NCBI GenBank assembly: GCA_964535315.1
Contig: CAZHTS010000108.1
Location: forward strand, 1 to 14,309
Direction: 5' to 3'
Length of the DNA: 14,309 nt
Source: CAZHTS01 sp964535315
Lineage (GTDB): Bacteria > Chloroflexota > Anaerolineae > Anaerolineales > Anaerolineaceae
Position 1 is the first letter of the stretch. The number at the start of each line of letters is the position of its first letter. Below, in pieces: positions 1 to 6,924 of the stretch. The notes beneath the pieces were generated by a model, which was not told where the DNA came from, searched no databases, and saw nothing but the letters and a program-made list of their open reading frames with translations. A program made the translations under genes and the position numbers.

Positions 1-525
1 ATCATCACCCCCACCACCAAGGGCGGCCCCACCGGTCACGACGAGCGCCTGACCTGCGCTGAAGTGGTTGCGCAGGGCTGGCTGGACGCCGCCACCTGGG
101 AGCAGGTGCAGGCAACCGCCCTGGCGCTGTTTGCCCGCGGCCAACAGGTCGCCGCCCGGGCCGGCCTGATCCTGGTGGACACCAAATACGAATTTGGCCG
201 CGCCCCCGATGGGCGGGTCATCCTGATCGACGAAGTGCACACCCCCGACTCCTCGCGTTTCTGGAAAGCCGACAGCTACGCCGCACATTTCGCCGCCGGC
301 GAGGAACCCGAAAACTTCGACAAAGAATTCGTCCGCCTGGCTTACGCCGGCCAGGGCTACCGCGGTGAGGGCCAGCCGCCGGAGATGCCCGCCGGGCTGT
401 GGTTGGCGGCCAGCCAGCGTTACATCCAGATCTACGAACTGCTCACCGGGCAGGAGTTCATCCCCGGCGCCTATCCGCTGGCGCCGCGCCTGAGCGAGAA
501 CTTGAAGAAGGCCGGTGTCTTATGA
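1..525 (+). CDS. purC: SAICAR synthetase, 3' part (5' end outside window)
   Basis: This is phosphoribosylaminoimidazole-succinocarboxamide synthase, which joins aspartate to CAIR using ATP in de novo purine synthesis in the cytoplasm. The frame is open from base 1, so only the C-terminal 174 residues are present. Visible family signatures are TPTTKGG followed by HDE near the left edge, LILVDTKYEFG (about window residues 56-66), and DEVHTPDSSRFW (about 77-88). The C-terminal tail after the last motif is long and includes a GQEFIPGAYPL stretch. The overall look resembles the longer yeast ADE1-type enzymes rather than the short E. coli PurC; this comparison is from memory. The stop (TGA, 523-525) overlaps the purE start by 4 nt, indicating co-translation. 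The assignment is secure; the start cannot be seen. Confidence 0.95.
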   Translation: MITPTTKGGPTGHDERLTCAEVVAQGWLDAATWEQVQATALALFARGQQVAARAGLILVDTKYEFGRAPDGRVILIDEVHTPDSSRFWKADSYAAHFAAGEEPENFDKEFVRLAYAGQGYRGEGQPPEMPAGLWLAASQRYIQIYELLTGQEFIPGAYPLAPRLSENLKKAGVL

Positions 526-1007
526 GCGAAGCGTTGATCATCATCCTGATGGGCTCGCGCGCCGACGAGGCGCATTGCCGCAAGATTGCCGAGGCTGCCG
601 CCGGGCTGGGGCTGGAAACCGTCCTGCGGGTGGGTTCGGCGCACAAGACCCCCGAACACGTCCTGGACATTCTGCGCCAGTACGAGGCCTGCGGCCGGGC
701 GCACGTCTACATCACCGTCGCCGGGCGCAGCAACGCCCTCTCGGGCTTTGTGGACGCCGGCGTGCAGGCGCCGGTCATCGCCTGCCCACCGCCCGCCGAA
801 ACGTTTGCCGGTGCGGACATCTATTCTTCGCTGCGCATGCCGTCGGGCGTCGCCCCGGCGCTGGTGCTCGAGCCGGCCAACGCGGCGCTGTTGGCCGCCA
901 AGATGCTGGCCTTAGCCGACCCGGCGTTGGCGCAGCGCGTGGCGGCCTATCAGACTGCCCAGGCGACAAAGGTGGTGGCGGATGACGCCGCGCTGCACGC
1001 CGCCTGA
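522..1007 (+). CDS. purE: Class II AIR carboxylase (PurE, PAICS/Treponema type)
   Basis: This 161-residue protein is the AIR carboxylase domain that makes CAIR. The sequence is class II rather than the usual bacterial class I: it has GSAHKTPEH (38-46), AGRSNALSGF (67-76), ACPPP (87-91) and SSLRMPSG (102-109). Class I enzymes instead carry GAGGAAHLPG and a QMPGG motif. Class II enzymes, known from animals (PAICS) and Treponema denticola, are reported to carboxylate AIR directly with CO2 and so need no PurK; none is seen here. The ATG start at 522 overlaps the purC stop (ATGA) and gives the family N-terminus (ALIIILMGSRAD). A longer frame from 399 only reads back through purC. The purE end overlaps purF by 26 nt. 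Confidence 0.95.
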   Translation: MSEALIIILMGSRADEAHCRKIAEAAAGLGLETVLRVGSAHKTPEHVLDILRQYEACGRAHVYITVAGRSNALSGFVDAGVQAPVIACPPPAETFAGADIYSSLRMPSGVAPALVLEPANAALLAAKMLALADPALAQRVAAYQTAQATKVVADDAALHAA

Positions 1008-2433
1008 CGGCTGGCCGGACGACGACCACCCCCAGGAGGAATGCGGCGTGCTCGGCATTTACGCCCCGCACGAGGAGGTGGCGCGCCTGGCCTTCTTTGG
1101 GCTGTACGCCCTGCAGCACCGCGGCCAGGAAGCCGCCGGCATCGCCGTTTCGGACGGGCGTACCATCAACATTCACAAAGACGTCGGGCTGGTCTCGCAG
1201 GTGTTCAAGCCCGAATCGCTGGCGCGCCTGCGGGGCGATTTTGCTCTGGGGCACGTACGTTACTCGACCACCGGTTCCTCATCGCTGCGCAATGCCCAGC
1301 CCTTCCAGATCGATACCCAATATGGCCCGATCGCGGTGGCGCACAACGGCAACCTGGTCAACACCGCCGAACTGCGCTCGGCCCTGCTGCGCAGCGGCGT
1401 CGGGCTGTCTTCGACCTCCGACAGCGAGGTCATCACCATGATGCTGGCCGGGGCCGAGGGCCGTGACTGGTTCGAACGCATCCAGGCCGTTATGCCCAAA
1501 TGGGTGGGCGCCTACTCACTGGGCATCCTCACCCACGACCAGTTGTTTGCGGTGCGCGACCCGTGGGGCTTTCGCCCGTTGAGCATCGGGGTACTGCCCG
1601 GCGGCGGGCACGCTGTGGCCTCCGAAAGCGGGGCGCTGCGCACCCTGGGCTGCGCCGCCATCCGCGAGGTGCGTCCCGGCGAAATCATCGCCCTGTCCAA
1701 CACTGCCTTCAGCGTCCACCAGGCGCTGCCGCCGGCAGCCGAGACGGCGCTGTGCACCTTCGAGCACATATACTTCTCGCGCCCCGACAGCGTGTGGGAC
1801 GGGCGCAGCGTACACCAGGTGCGCCAGCGCCTGGGCAGCCAGCTGGCCTGCGAGGCGCCGGCGGCCGCCGATGTGGTCGTGCCCGTCCCCGACTCGGCCA
1901 TCCCCGCCGCCATCGGTTACGCCAACCAGTCGGGCATCCCTTTCAACGACGGTTTCATCAAAAACCGTTACATCGGGCGCACCTTCATCGAACCCACCGA
2001 CTCGCTGCGCAAACAGGGCATTGCCCTGAAATTCAACGCCATCAACGAAAATGTGCTTGACAAACGCGTCGTCCTGATTGATGATAGCATTGTACGCGGC
2101 AACACCACCGGCCCGCTGGTGCGGCTGCTGCGCGAGGCCGGGGCGCGCCAGGTGCACCTGCGCATCACCTGCCCCCCGATCCGTCACCCCTGTTACATGG
2201 GGGTGGACATGGGCACCTACGAAGAATTGATCGCCCACCAGATGAGCATCGCCGAGATCTGCACCCAGGTGGGCGCCGATTCGCTTGAATATCTGTCGCT
2301 GCCAGGGATGATGAAGGCCATCGGCCGCCAGCAGGGCTATTGCAATGCCTGTTTTAACGGCGTCTATCCGATTGCAGTCAACACCCACATCGCCAAAACC
2401 GGTTTTGAACCATCCGACGGAACAAAAAAGTGA
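982..2433 (+). CDS. purF: Amidophosphoribosyltransferase (Fe-S, propeptide type)
   Basis: PurF (483 aa) transfers glutamine ammonia to PRPP to make 5-phosphoribosylamine, the committed step of purine synthesis. The N-terminal Ntn glutaminase domain begins at Cys21 within EECGVLGIY, so the first 20 residues are a propeptide to be cleaved. LQHRGQEAAG is at 44-53 and HNGNLVN at 121-127. The C-terminal phosphoribosyltransferase domain has the PRPP motif VVLIDDSIVRGNTTG (363-377). Cysteines at 258, 404, 454 and 457 (the last two as YCNACF) sit where Bacillus-type enzymes ligate a [4Fe-4S] cluster. Propeptide plus cluster is the B. subtilis type, which is known to be oxygen sensitive and inhibited by purine nucleotides. 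The start at 982 lies inside the end of purE (26-nt overlap), and the stop overlaps the next gene by 4 nt. Confidence 0.95.
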   Translation: MTPRCTPPDGWPDDDHPQEECGVLGIYAPHEEVARLAFFGLYALQHRGQEAAGIAVSDGRTINIHKDVGLVSQVFKPESLARLRGDFALGHVRYSTTGSSSLRNAQPFQIDTQYGPIAVAHNGNLVNTAELRSALLRSGVGLSSTSDSEVITMMLAGAEGRDWFERIQAVMPKWVGAYSLGILTHDQLFAVRDPWGFRPLSIGVLPGGGHAVASESGALRTLGCAAIREVRPGEIIALSNTAFSVHQALPPAAETALCTFEHIYFSRPDSVWDGRSVHQVRQRLGSQLACEAPAAADVVVPVPDSAIPAAIGYANQSGIPFNDGFIKNRYIGRTFIEPTDSLRKQGIALKFNAINENVLDKRVVLIDDSIVRGNTTGPLVRLLREAGARQVHLRITCPPIRHPCYMGVDMGTYEELIAHQMSIAEICTQVGADSLEYLSLPGMMKAIGRQQGYCNACFNGVYPIAVNTHIAKTGFEPSDGTKK

Positions 2434-4721
2434 AAGAAATGAACGTATTGATTATCGGTTCGGGGGGACGTGAACACGCTCTGGCGTGGAAGATTGCCCA
2501 ATCGCCGCGTCTCAAACACCTGTACGTGGCGCCGGGCAACCCCGGCACGGCCAAATTGGGCAGCAACGTGGCCATTAACCCCAAGGAAATCGAACGGTTG
2601 GTACAGTTCGCCCGCAACCGGGCGATTGACCTGGTCGTCGTCGGCCCCGAGAACGCCCTGGAAGCCGGGTTGAGCGATGCCCTAGCAGCAGTGGGGATCC
2701 CCTGCTTTGGCCCGCGCCGGGCAGCGGCGCGCATCGAGTCTTCCAAGGCTTTTTCCAAGCAATTCATGGCGCAATACGGCATCCCCACCCCGCGCTTCAT
2801 CGTCTGCGACGACCCGGCCCAGGCGCGCCAGCACCTGGAAAGCATCGATTACCCGGTGGTGATCAAGGCCTCCGGGCTGGCTGCCGGCAAAGGGGTCATC
2901 CTGCCCGGCACGCTGGAAGAAGCCCTCCAGGCCGTGGACGAACTGATGATCCACCGCATCTACGGCGCCGCCGGCGAGCAGGTGATTATCGAAGAGCGCC
3001 TGGAAGGCGAGGAAGTCTCGCTGCTGGCCTTTTGCGACGGGCACACCGTCGTCCCCATGCCGCCTGCACAGGACCACAAACGCCTGCTGGAAGGCGACCA
3101 GGGGCCCAACACCGGCGGCATGGGCGCCTACGCCCCGGCGCCGGTCGCCGGGCCGGAGCTGGTCGAACAGGTGGTGCGCACCGTTTTCCAACCGGCGCTC
3201 GCCGGGTTGAACACCGAGGGCCTGTCGTATGTTGGCGTGTTATACGCCGGCCTGATCCTGACCGGGCGTGGGCCCTCCGTGCTCGAGTTCAACGCCCGCT
3301 TTGGCGACCCCGAGACCCAGGCCATCTTGCCGCTGCTCGAAAGCGACCTGTTGGAAGTATGCCAGGCGTGCGTCGAGGGCCGGCTGCACGAGATCGAGGT
3401 GCGCTGGAAGCCACAATCGGCGGCGTGTGTGGTGTTGACCGCTTCAGGCTACCCGCACGCCCCGCAGAGCGGGCAGCCCATTCACGGCGCCGACCGCTCG
3501 CTCACCGGCGGGGCGGTCTTTCACGCCGGTACCCACCAGGAGGGTGGAAAACTGCTCACCGCCGGCGGGCGGGTGCTGGGGGTCACCTGCTGGGACGATA
3601 CCCTGTCCGGCGCTCTGGAGGCGGTCTACCAGGCGGTCGAGGGGATTCAGTTCGAAGGTATGTTTTACCGTAAAGACGTCGGGCGGCGAGCTCTGCAACG
3701 TCCGACCTCGGCGTACGCCGGTGCGGGGGTCAATATCGATGCCGGCAACCGCGCCGTGGCGCTGATGAGCGCGGCGGTGCGTTCCACCTACACCCCGCAC
3801 GTCCTGGCCGGTATCGGTTCGTTTGGCGGGCTGTTCGATGCCGCCGCCCTGTGCGCCCTGCGCCAGCCGGTGCTGGTCGCTTCGACCGACGGGGTGGGCA
3901 CCAAGGTCAAACTGGCCGCCCAACTCGAGCGCTACGATGGCATCGGCGAAGACATCGTCAACCATTGCATCGACGATATCCTCGTTCAGGGCGCCCGGCC
4001 GCTCTTCTTCCTGGATTATTTCGCCAGCGCCCGGCTCGACCCCGAACGGGCGGCGCAGGTGGTGAGCGGCATGGCGCGCGCCTGCTGCGCCGCCGGCATT
4101 CCGCTTCTGGGCGGCGAGACGGCCGAAATGCCCGGCGTTTACCAGCCGGACGAATTCGATGTGGCCGGCACGATCGTCGGGCGGGTCGAACGTGAACATA
4201 TCCTGCCGCGCTCCGACCTGCAAACCGGCGACGTGTTGATTGGTTTTCGTTCCAGCGGCCCGCACACCAACGGCTATTCGCTGATTCGTAAAATCTTCGC
4301 CGGCGAGGATTTCAACCAGCCCATGCCGGCGCTGGGCGGCACCCTGGCCGATGCGCTGCTTGCCCCGCACCGTTCTTATCTCAACCTGTTGATCGATCTG
4401 ATCGAGGCCCCCGATGCGCCGGTCAAGGCCCTGGCGCACCTGACCGGCGGCGGCTTTATCGAAAACATCCCGCGTATCCTGCCGCGCCATCTCTCGGCCC
4501 TCATTCAGCGGGATCGCTGGCCCGTTCCGCCGCTCTATGGCCTTATCCAACTGCGCGGCCGGGTGTCTGAGGAGGAGATGTATCGCGTCTTCAACATGGG
4601 CATTGGCATGATCGCCGTGGTCGCTCCACACCAGGTGGAGCGGGTGCAGCAGGCGGTCGGCGAACAGAGCTGGGTGGTGGGCGAACTGGTCGCCGGCGAG
4701 GGCGAGGTGGTGCTGGTATGA
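2430..4721 (+). CDS. purDM: Bifunctional GAR synthetase-AIR synthetase (PurD-PurM fusion)
   Basis: A single 763-residue reading frame joins two purine enzymes. Residues 1 to about 422 are PurD (phosphoribosylamine-glycine ligase): LIIGSGGREHALAW at 7-20, the ATP-grasp VIKASGLAAGKGV at 144-156, PNTGGMGAYAP at 226-236 and EFNARFGDPETQ at 286-297. Residues from about 428 to the end are PurM (AIR synthase): AGVNIDAGN (432-440), STDGVGTKVKLA (485-496), LLGGETAEMPGVY (559-571) and LTGGGFIENIPRILP (671-685). PurD's terminal YRKDVG runs almost directly into PurM's start with no linker. No stop and no plausible separate PurM start lies between them; the nearest in-frame ATG is at 3660, inside PurD's last motif. 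The GTG at 2430 overlaps the purF stop (GTGA); an ATG at 2439 (MNVLIIGSGG) fits the PurD family start equally well. Both halves keep their key motifs, so both are probably active. The arrangement matches yeast ADE5,7. Confidence 0.96.
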   Translation: MKEMNVLIIGSGGREHALAWKIAQSPRLKHLYVAPGNPGTAKLGSNVAINPKEIERLVQFARNRAIDLVVVGPENALEAGLSDALAAVGIPCFGPRRAAARIESSKAFSKQFMAQYGIPTPRFIVCDDPAQARQHLESIDYPVVIKASGLAAGKGVILPGTLEEALQAVDELMIHRIYGAAGEQVIIEERLEGEEVSLLAFCDGHTVVPMPPAQDHKRLLEGDQGPNTGGMGAYAPAPVAGPELVEQVVRTVFQPALAGLNTEGLSYVGVLYAGLILTGRGPSVLEFNARFGDPETQAILPLLESDLLEVCQACVEGRLHEIEVRWKPQSAACVVLTASGYPHAPQSGQPIHGADRSLTGGAVFHAGTHQEGGKLLTAGGRVLGVTCWDDTLSGALEAVYQAVEGIQFEGMFYRKDVGRRALQRPTSAYAGAGVNIDAGNRAVALMSAAVRSTYTPHVLAGIGSFGGLFDAAALCALRQPVLVASTDGVGTKVKLAAQLERYDGIGEDIVNHCIDDILVQGARPLFFLDYFASARLDPERAAQVVSGMARACCAAGIPLLGGETAEMPGVYQPDEFDVAGTIVGRVEREHILPRSDLQTGDVLIGFRSSGPHTNGYSLIRKIFAGEDFNQPMPALGGTLADALLAPHRSYLNLLIDLIEAPDAPVKALAHLTGGGFIENIPRILPRHLSALIQRDRWPVPPLYGLIQLRGRVSEEEMYRVFNMGIGMIAVVAPHQVERVQQAVGEQSWVVGELVAGEGEVVLV

Positions 4722-5311
4722 ACCCGGACGTTCCTCGCCTGGTGGTGTTGATCTCCGGCAGCGGCTCTAACCTGCAGGCCATCCTGGATGCCTGCCGCAG
4801 CGGCGACCTGGCCGCCGGGGTGGTGGCCGTCTTTTCCAACAAGCGCGAGGCCTACGGCCTGGAACGCGCCCGCACCGCCGGCGTCCCGGCCATCGCCGTT
4901 GCAAAGCTCAAAGAGACCGGCCGCCTGGAGTACGATGAACTGCTGGCCGGGCAGGTCGCCGCCTACCGCCCCGATTGGGTGGTGCTGGCCGGTTGGCTGC
5001 GCATCCTCTCGATGAATTTTCTTAAACGCTTCCCCGGCCGGGTGGTCAACCTGCACCCGGCCCTGCCGGGCACTTACCCCGGTCTCAACGCCATCGAACG
5101 CGCCTACGAGGCTTTCCAGCGCGGCGAGATCGATCATACCGGCGTGATGGTACACCTGGTGCCCGATGAAGGCGTGGACGCCGGCCCGGTGCTGGGCCAG
5201 GTCGATGTTCCCATCCATCCCGGCGACAGCCTGGAAGAACTGGAAACGCGCATCCACGCCGCCGAACACCGCTTATATGTGGACGTGCTCAAACGACTGG
5301 TACAGGGATAA
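4718..5311 (+). CDS. purN: GAR transformylase (folate-dependent)
   Basis: PurN (197 aa) transfers a formyl group from 10-formyltetrahydrofolate to GAR. The N-terminus carries VVLISGSGSNLQAI (9-22), the GAR phosphate-binding loop. The catalytic triad of the family is visible: Asn111 and His113 in VVNLHPALPG, and Asp154 in DEGVDAGPV. The stretch NAIERAYEAFQRGEIDHTGV (124-143) resembles fungal and plant enzymes more than the E. coli one (comparison from memory). The start overlaps the purD-purM stop by 4 nt (ATGA). This places GARS, AIRS and GART activities consecutively, as in the animal trifunctional protein. Length is normal for the family. Confidence 0.95.
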   Translation: MNPDVPRLVVLISGSGSNLQAILDACRSGDLAAGVVAVFSNKREAYGLERARTAGVPAIAVAKLKETGRLEYDELLAGQVAAYRPDWVVLAGWLRILSMNFLKRFPGRVVNLHPALPGTYPGLNAIERAYEAFQRGEIDHTGVMVHLVPDEGVDAGPVLGQVDVPIHPGDSLEELETRIHAAEHRLYVDVLKRLVQG

Positions 5312-5345
5312 CCATCCCGGCCGGTTTTCTTCGCTCAACCGCAAT

Positions 5346-5350
5346 GGAGG
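5346..5350 (+). promoter_or_regulatory. Shine-Dalgarno site fixing the purH start
   Basis: GGAGG at 5346-5350 lies 7 nt before the ATG at 5358. It decides this start over a much longer frame reading from 5166, whose extra N-terminus overlaps purN and has no PurH character. The 46-nt gap after purN holds no convincing terminator, so purH is likely still in the operon. Confidence 0.8.
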
Positions 5351-5357
5351 TTTACAC

Positions 5358-6857
5358 ATGCCAAAAGCGTTGTTATCCGTATATGATAAGACCGGCCTGC
5401 TCGACTTCGCCGGGGGCCTGGTGAAACTGGGCTGGGAACTGCTCGCTTCGGGCGGTACCGCCCGGTTGTTGAATGAAAACGGGCTGCCCGTTACCGAGGT
5501 GGCCGACTATACCGGTTCGCCCGAAATCCTGGGCGGGCGGGTGAAGACGCTGCACCCCGCCATTCACGGCGGGCTGTTGGCCCGCCCGACCGAGGCCGAC
5601 CGCCAGGAACTGGCCCGCCAGGGCTGGGATTTCATCGACCTGGTGGCCGTCAACCTCTACCCCTTCGAGGCCACCGTTGCCCGCCCGCAGGTCACCCTGG
5701 ACGAAGCCATCGAAAACATCGACATCGGCGGGGTGACCCTCATCCGCGCCGCCGCCAAGAACCACGCCCGCGTGACGCTGGTGTGCGACCCGCACGATTA
5801 CCCCGCCGTGCTGGATGGGCTGTGCGCCGGCGGCCTGTCTGGCGAGCAGCGCCGCGCCCTGGCGGTGAAAGGCTTCGCCGCCACCAGCCACTACGACGCC
5901 GCCATCACCGCCTACCTGAGCGGGCAGGAGGCGCAGCCGTTTACCTTTTACCCCATTCAAAAATTGCGCTACGGTGAAAACCCGCATCAGTCCGCCGTAT
6001 TGTATGGCTATCAGCCTGGGGCAGGGCCGTTAGGCGGGCAGGTTTTGCAGGGCAAAGAGCTCTCGTACAACAACCTGCTCGATCTAGACGCCGCCTGGCG
6101 CGCCGCGGTCAGTTTTGACCGTCCCAGCGTCGCCATCGTCAAGCACCTCTCGCCCTGCGGCATCGCCACGGCCGGCGCCCTGGTAGACGCCTACCGCGCC
6201 GCCCTGGACAGCGACCCGGTTTCCGCTTACGGTGGGGTGGTGGCGGCCAACCGGCCCATCGACGCCGCCAGCGCCGCCGCCATCGCCGGGTTGTTCGTGG
6301 AGTGCGTCATTGCGCCGGGCTTTGAGCCCGAAGCCCTGGAAACGTTTGCCAAAAAGAAGAACCTGCGGCTGGTCAGCATGCCCGATACGGTCGTCAGCCC
6401 CGATTTCGAGCTGCGTTCCATCACCCGCGGCGTTCTGCGCCAGTCGGTCGACTTTGGCGACCCGCCGGAAAGCGCGTGGAAGGTCGCCAGCCGGCGCCAG
6501 CCCACTCCCGACGAGTGGATCGCCCTGCGCTTCGCCTGGAAAGCCTGCCAGCACGTCAAGTCCAACGCCATCGTCTTTGCCCGCGGCGAAGCCACGGTTG
6601 GCATCGGCGGCGGACAGCCCAACCGGGTGGATTGTGTGCGCATCGCCGCCCAACGCGCCGGGCAGAAGGCGCAGGGGGCGGTTATGGCCTCAGACGCCTT
6701 CTTCCCCTTCCCCGACTCGGTCGAAGAAGCCGCCCGGGCCGGCATCACGGCCATCGTCCATCCCGGCGGCTCGATCCGCGACGCCGAATCGATCGAACTG
6801 GCCGACCGGCGGGGTATGGCGATGGTTTTAAGCGGCGTGCGCCACTTCCGTCATTGA
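5358..6857 (+). CDS. purH: Bifunctional AICAR transformylase / IMP cyclohydrolase
   Basis: PurH (499 aa) catalyses the last two steps to IMP: formylation of AICAR with 10-formyltetrahydrofolate, then ring closure. The N-terminal MGS-like IMP cyclohydrolase domain opens with ALLSVYDKTGLLDFA (4-18) and has GGRVKTLHPAIHGG (59-72) and NLYPFEAT (99-106). The C-terminal transformylase domain has RYGENPHQ (204-211), GKELSYNNLLD (232-242) and the catalytic Lys-His pair K262-H263 in KHLSPCG. It also has HVKSNAIV (399-406) and the classical C-terminus VRHFRH. The usual KHxNPCG motif has Ser in place of Asn, a minor departure. The start is set by GGAGG 7 nt upstream. It is the last recognisable purine gene of the operon in this window. 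Confidence 0.96.
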   Translation: MPKALLSVYDKTGLLDFAGGLVKLGWELLASGGTARLLNENGLPVTEVADYTGSPEILGGRVKTLHPAIHGGLLARPTEADRQELARQGWDFIDLVAVNLYPFEATVARPQVTLDEAIENIDIGGVTLIRAAAKNHARVTLVCDPHDYPAVLDGLCAGGLSGEQRRALAVKGFAATSHYDAAITAYLSGQEAQPFTFYPIQKLRYGENPHQSAVLYGYQPGAGPLGGQVLQGKELSYNNLLDLDAAWRAAVSFDRPSVAIVKHLSPCGIATAGALVDAYRAALDSDPVSAYGGVVAANRPIDAASAAAIAGLFVECVIAPGFEPEALETFAKKKNLRLVSMPDTVVSPDFELRSITRGVLRQSVDFGDPPESAWKVASRRQPTPDEWIALRFAWKACQHVKSNAIVFARGEATVGIGGGQPNRVDCVRIAAQRAGQKAQGAVMASDAFFPFPDSVEEAARAGITAIVHPGGSIRDAESIELADRRGMAMVLSGVRHFRH

Positions 6858-6911
6858 TTCCTACGGCAATCTTCAAAATTCCGGTACAATTAGGTAACTC
6901 GAGAAATCAGA

Positions 6912-6918
6912 AAGGAGA
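6912..6918 (+). promoter_or_regulatory. Shine-Dalgarno site of the GTPase gene
   Basis: An AAGGAGA-type ribosome-binding sequence precedes the ATG at 6925 by a normal spacing and supports that start. The 67-nt gap after purH contains a TACAAT (6885-6890) that could be a -10 box, but no -35 at proper distance was found, so an independent promoter is only a possibility. Confidence 0.65.
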
Positions 6919-6924
6919 GTTGCC

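Noticed and set aside
399..521. N-terminal extension of purE by 41 codons
   Set aside because: It only re-reads purC out of frame; the ATGA overlap at 522 and the family start fit better.
1516..2388. Minus-strand open frame of 290 codons opposite purF
   Set aside because: Antisense shadow of a well-supported gene; no motif and no ribosome site.
3444..4631. Long minus-strand open frame (395 codons) opposite purM
   Set aside because: It lies antisense to clearly coding PurD-PurM sequence, and its translation has no family motif; such shadow frames are common in GC-rich genes.
4535..5269. Minus-strand open frame of 244 codons opposite the purM end and purN
   Set aside because: It spans two real plus-strand genes in antisense and has no recognisable domains.
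5303..5338. Possible terminator between purN and purH (GGGAT-AACC-ATCCC then GGTTTTCTT)
   Set aside because: The stem is only 5 bp and overlaps the purN stop, and the T-run is short and displaced; the operon more likely continues.
5166..5357. N-terminal extension of purH by 64 codons
   Set aside because: The added residues overlap purN in another frame and do not resemble PurH; the ATG at 5358 has GGAGG at good spacing and the family N-terminus.
6862..6890. Promoter for the GTPase gene around TACAAT at 6885
   Set aside because: No acceptable -35 hexamer at 16-18 bp; kept only as a remark on the ribosome site entry.
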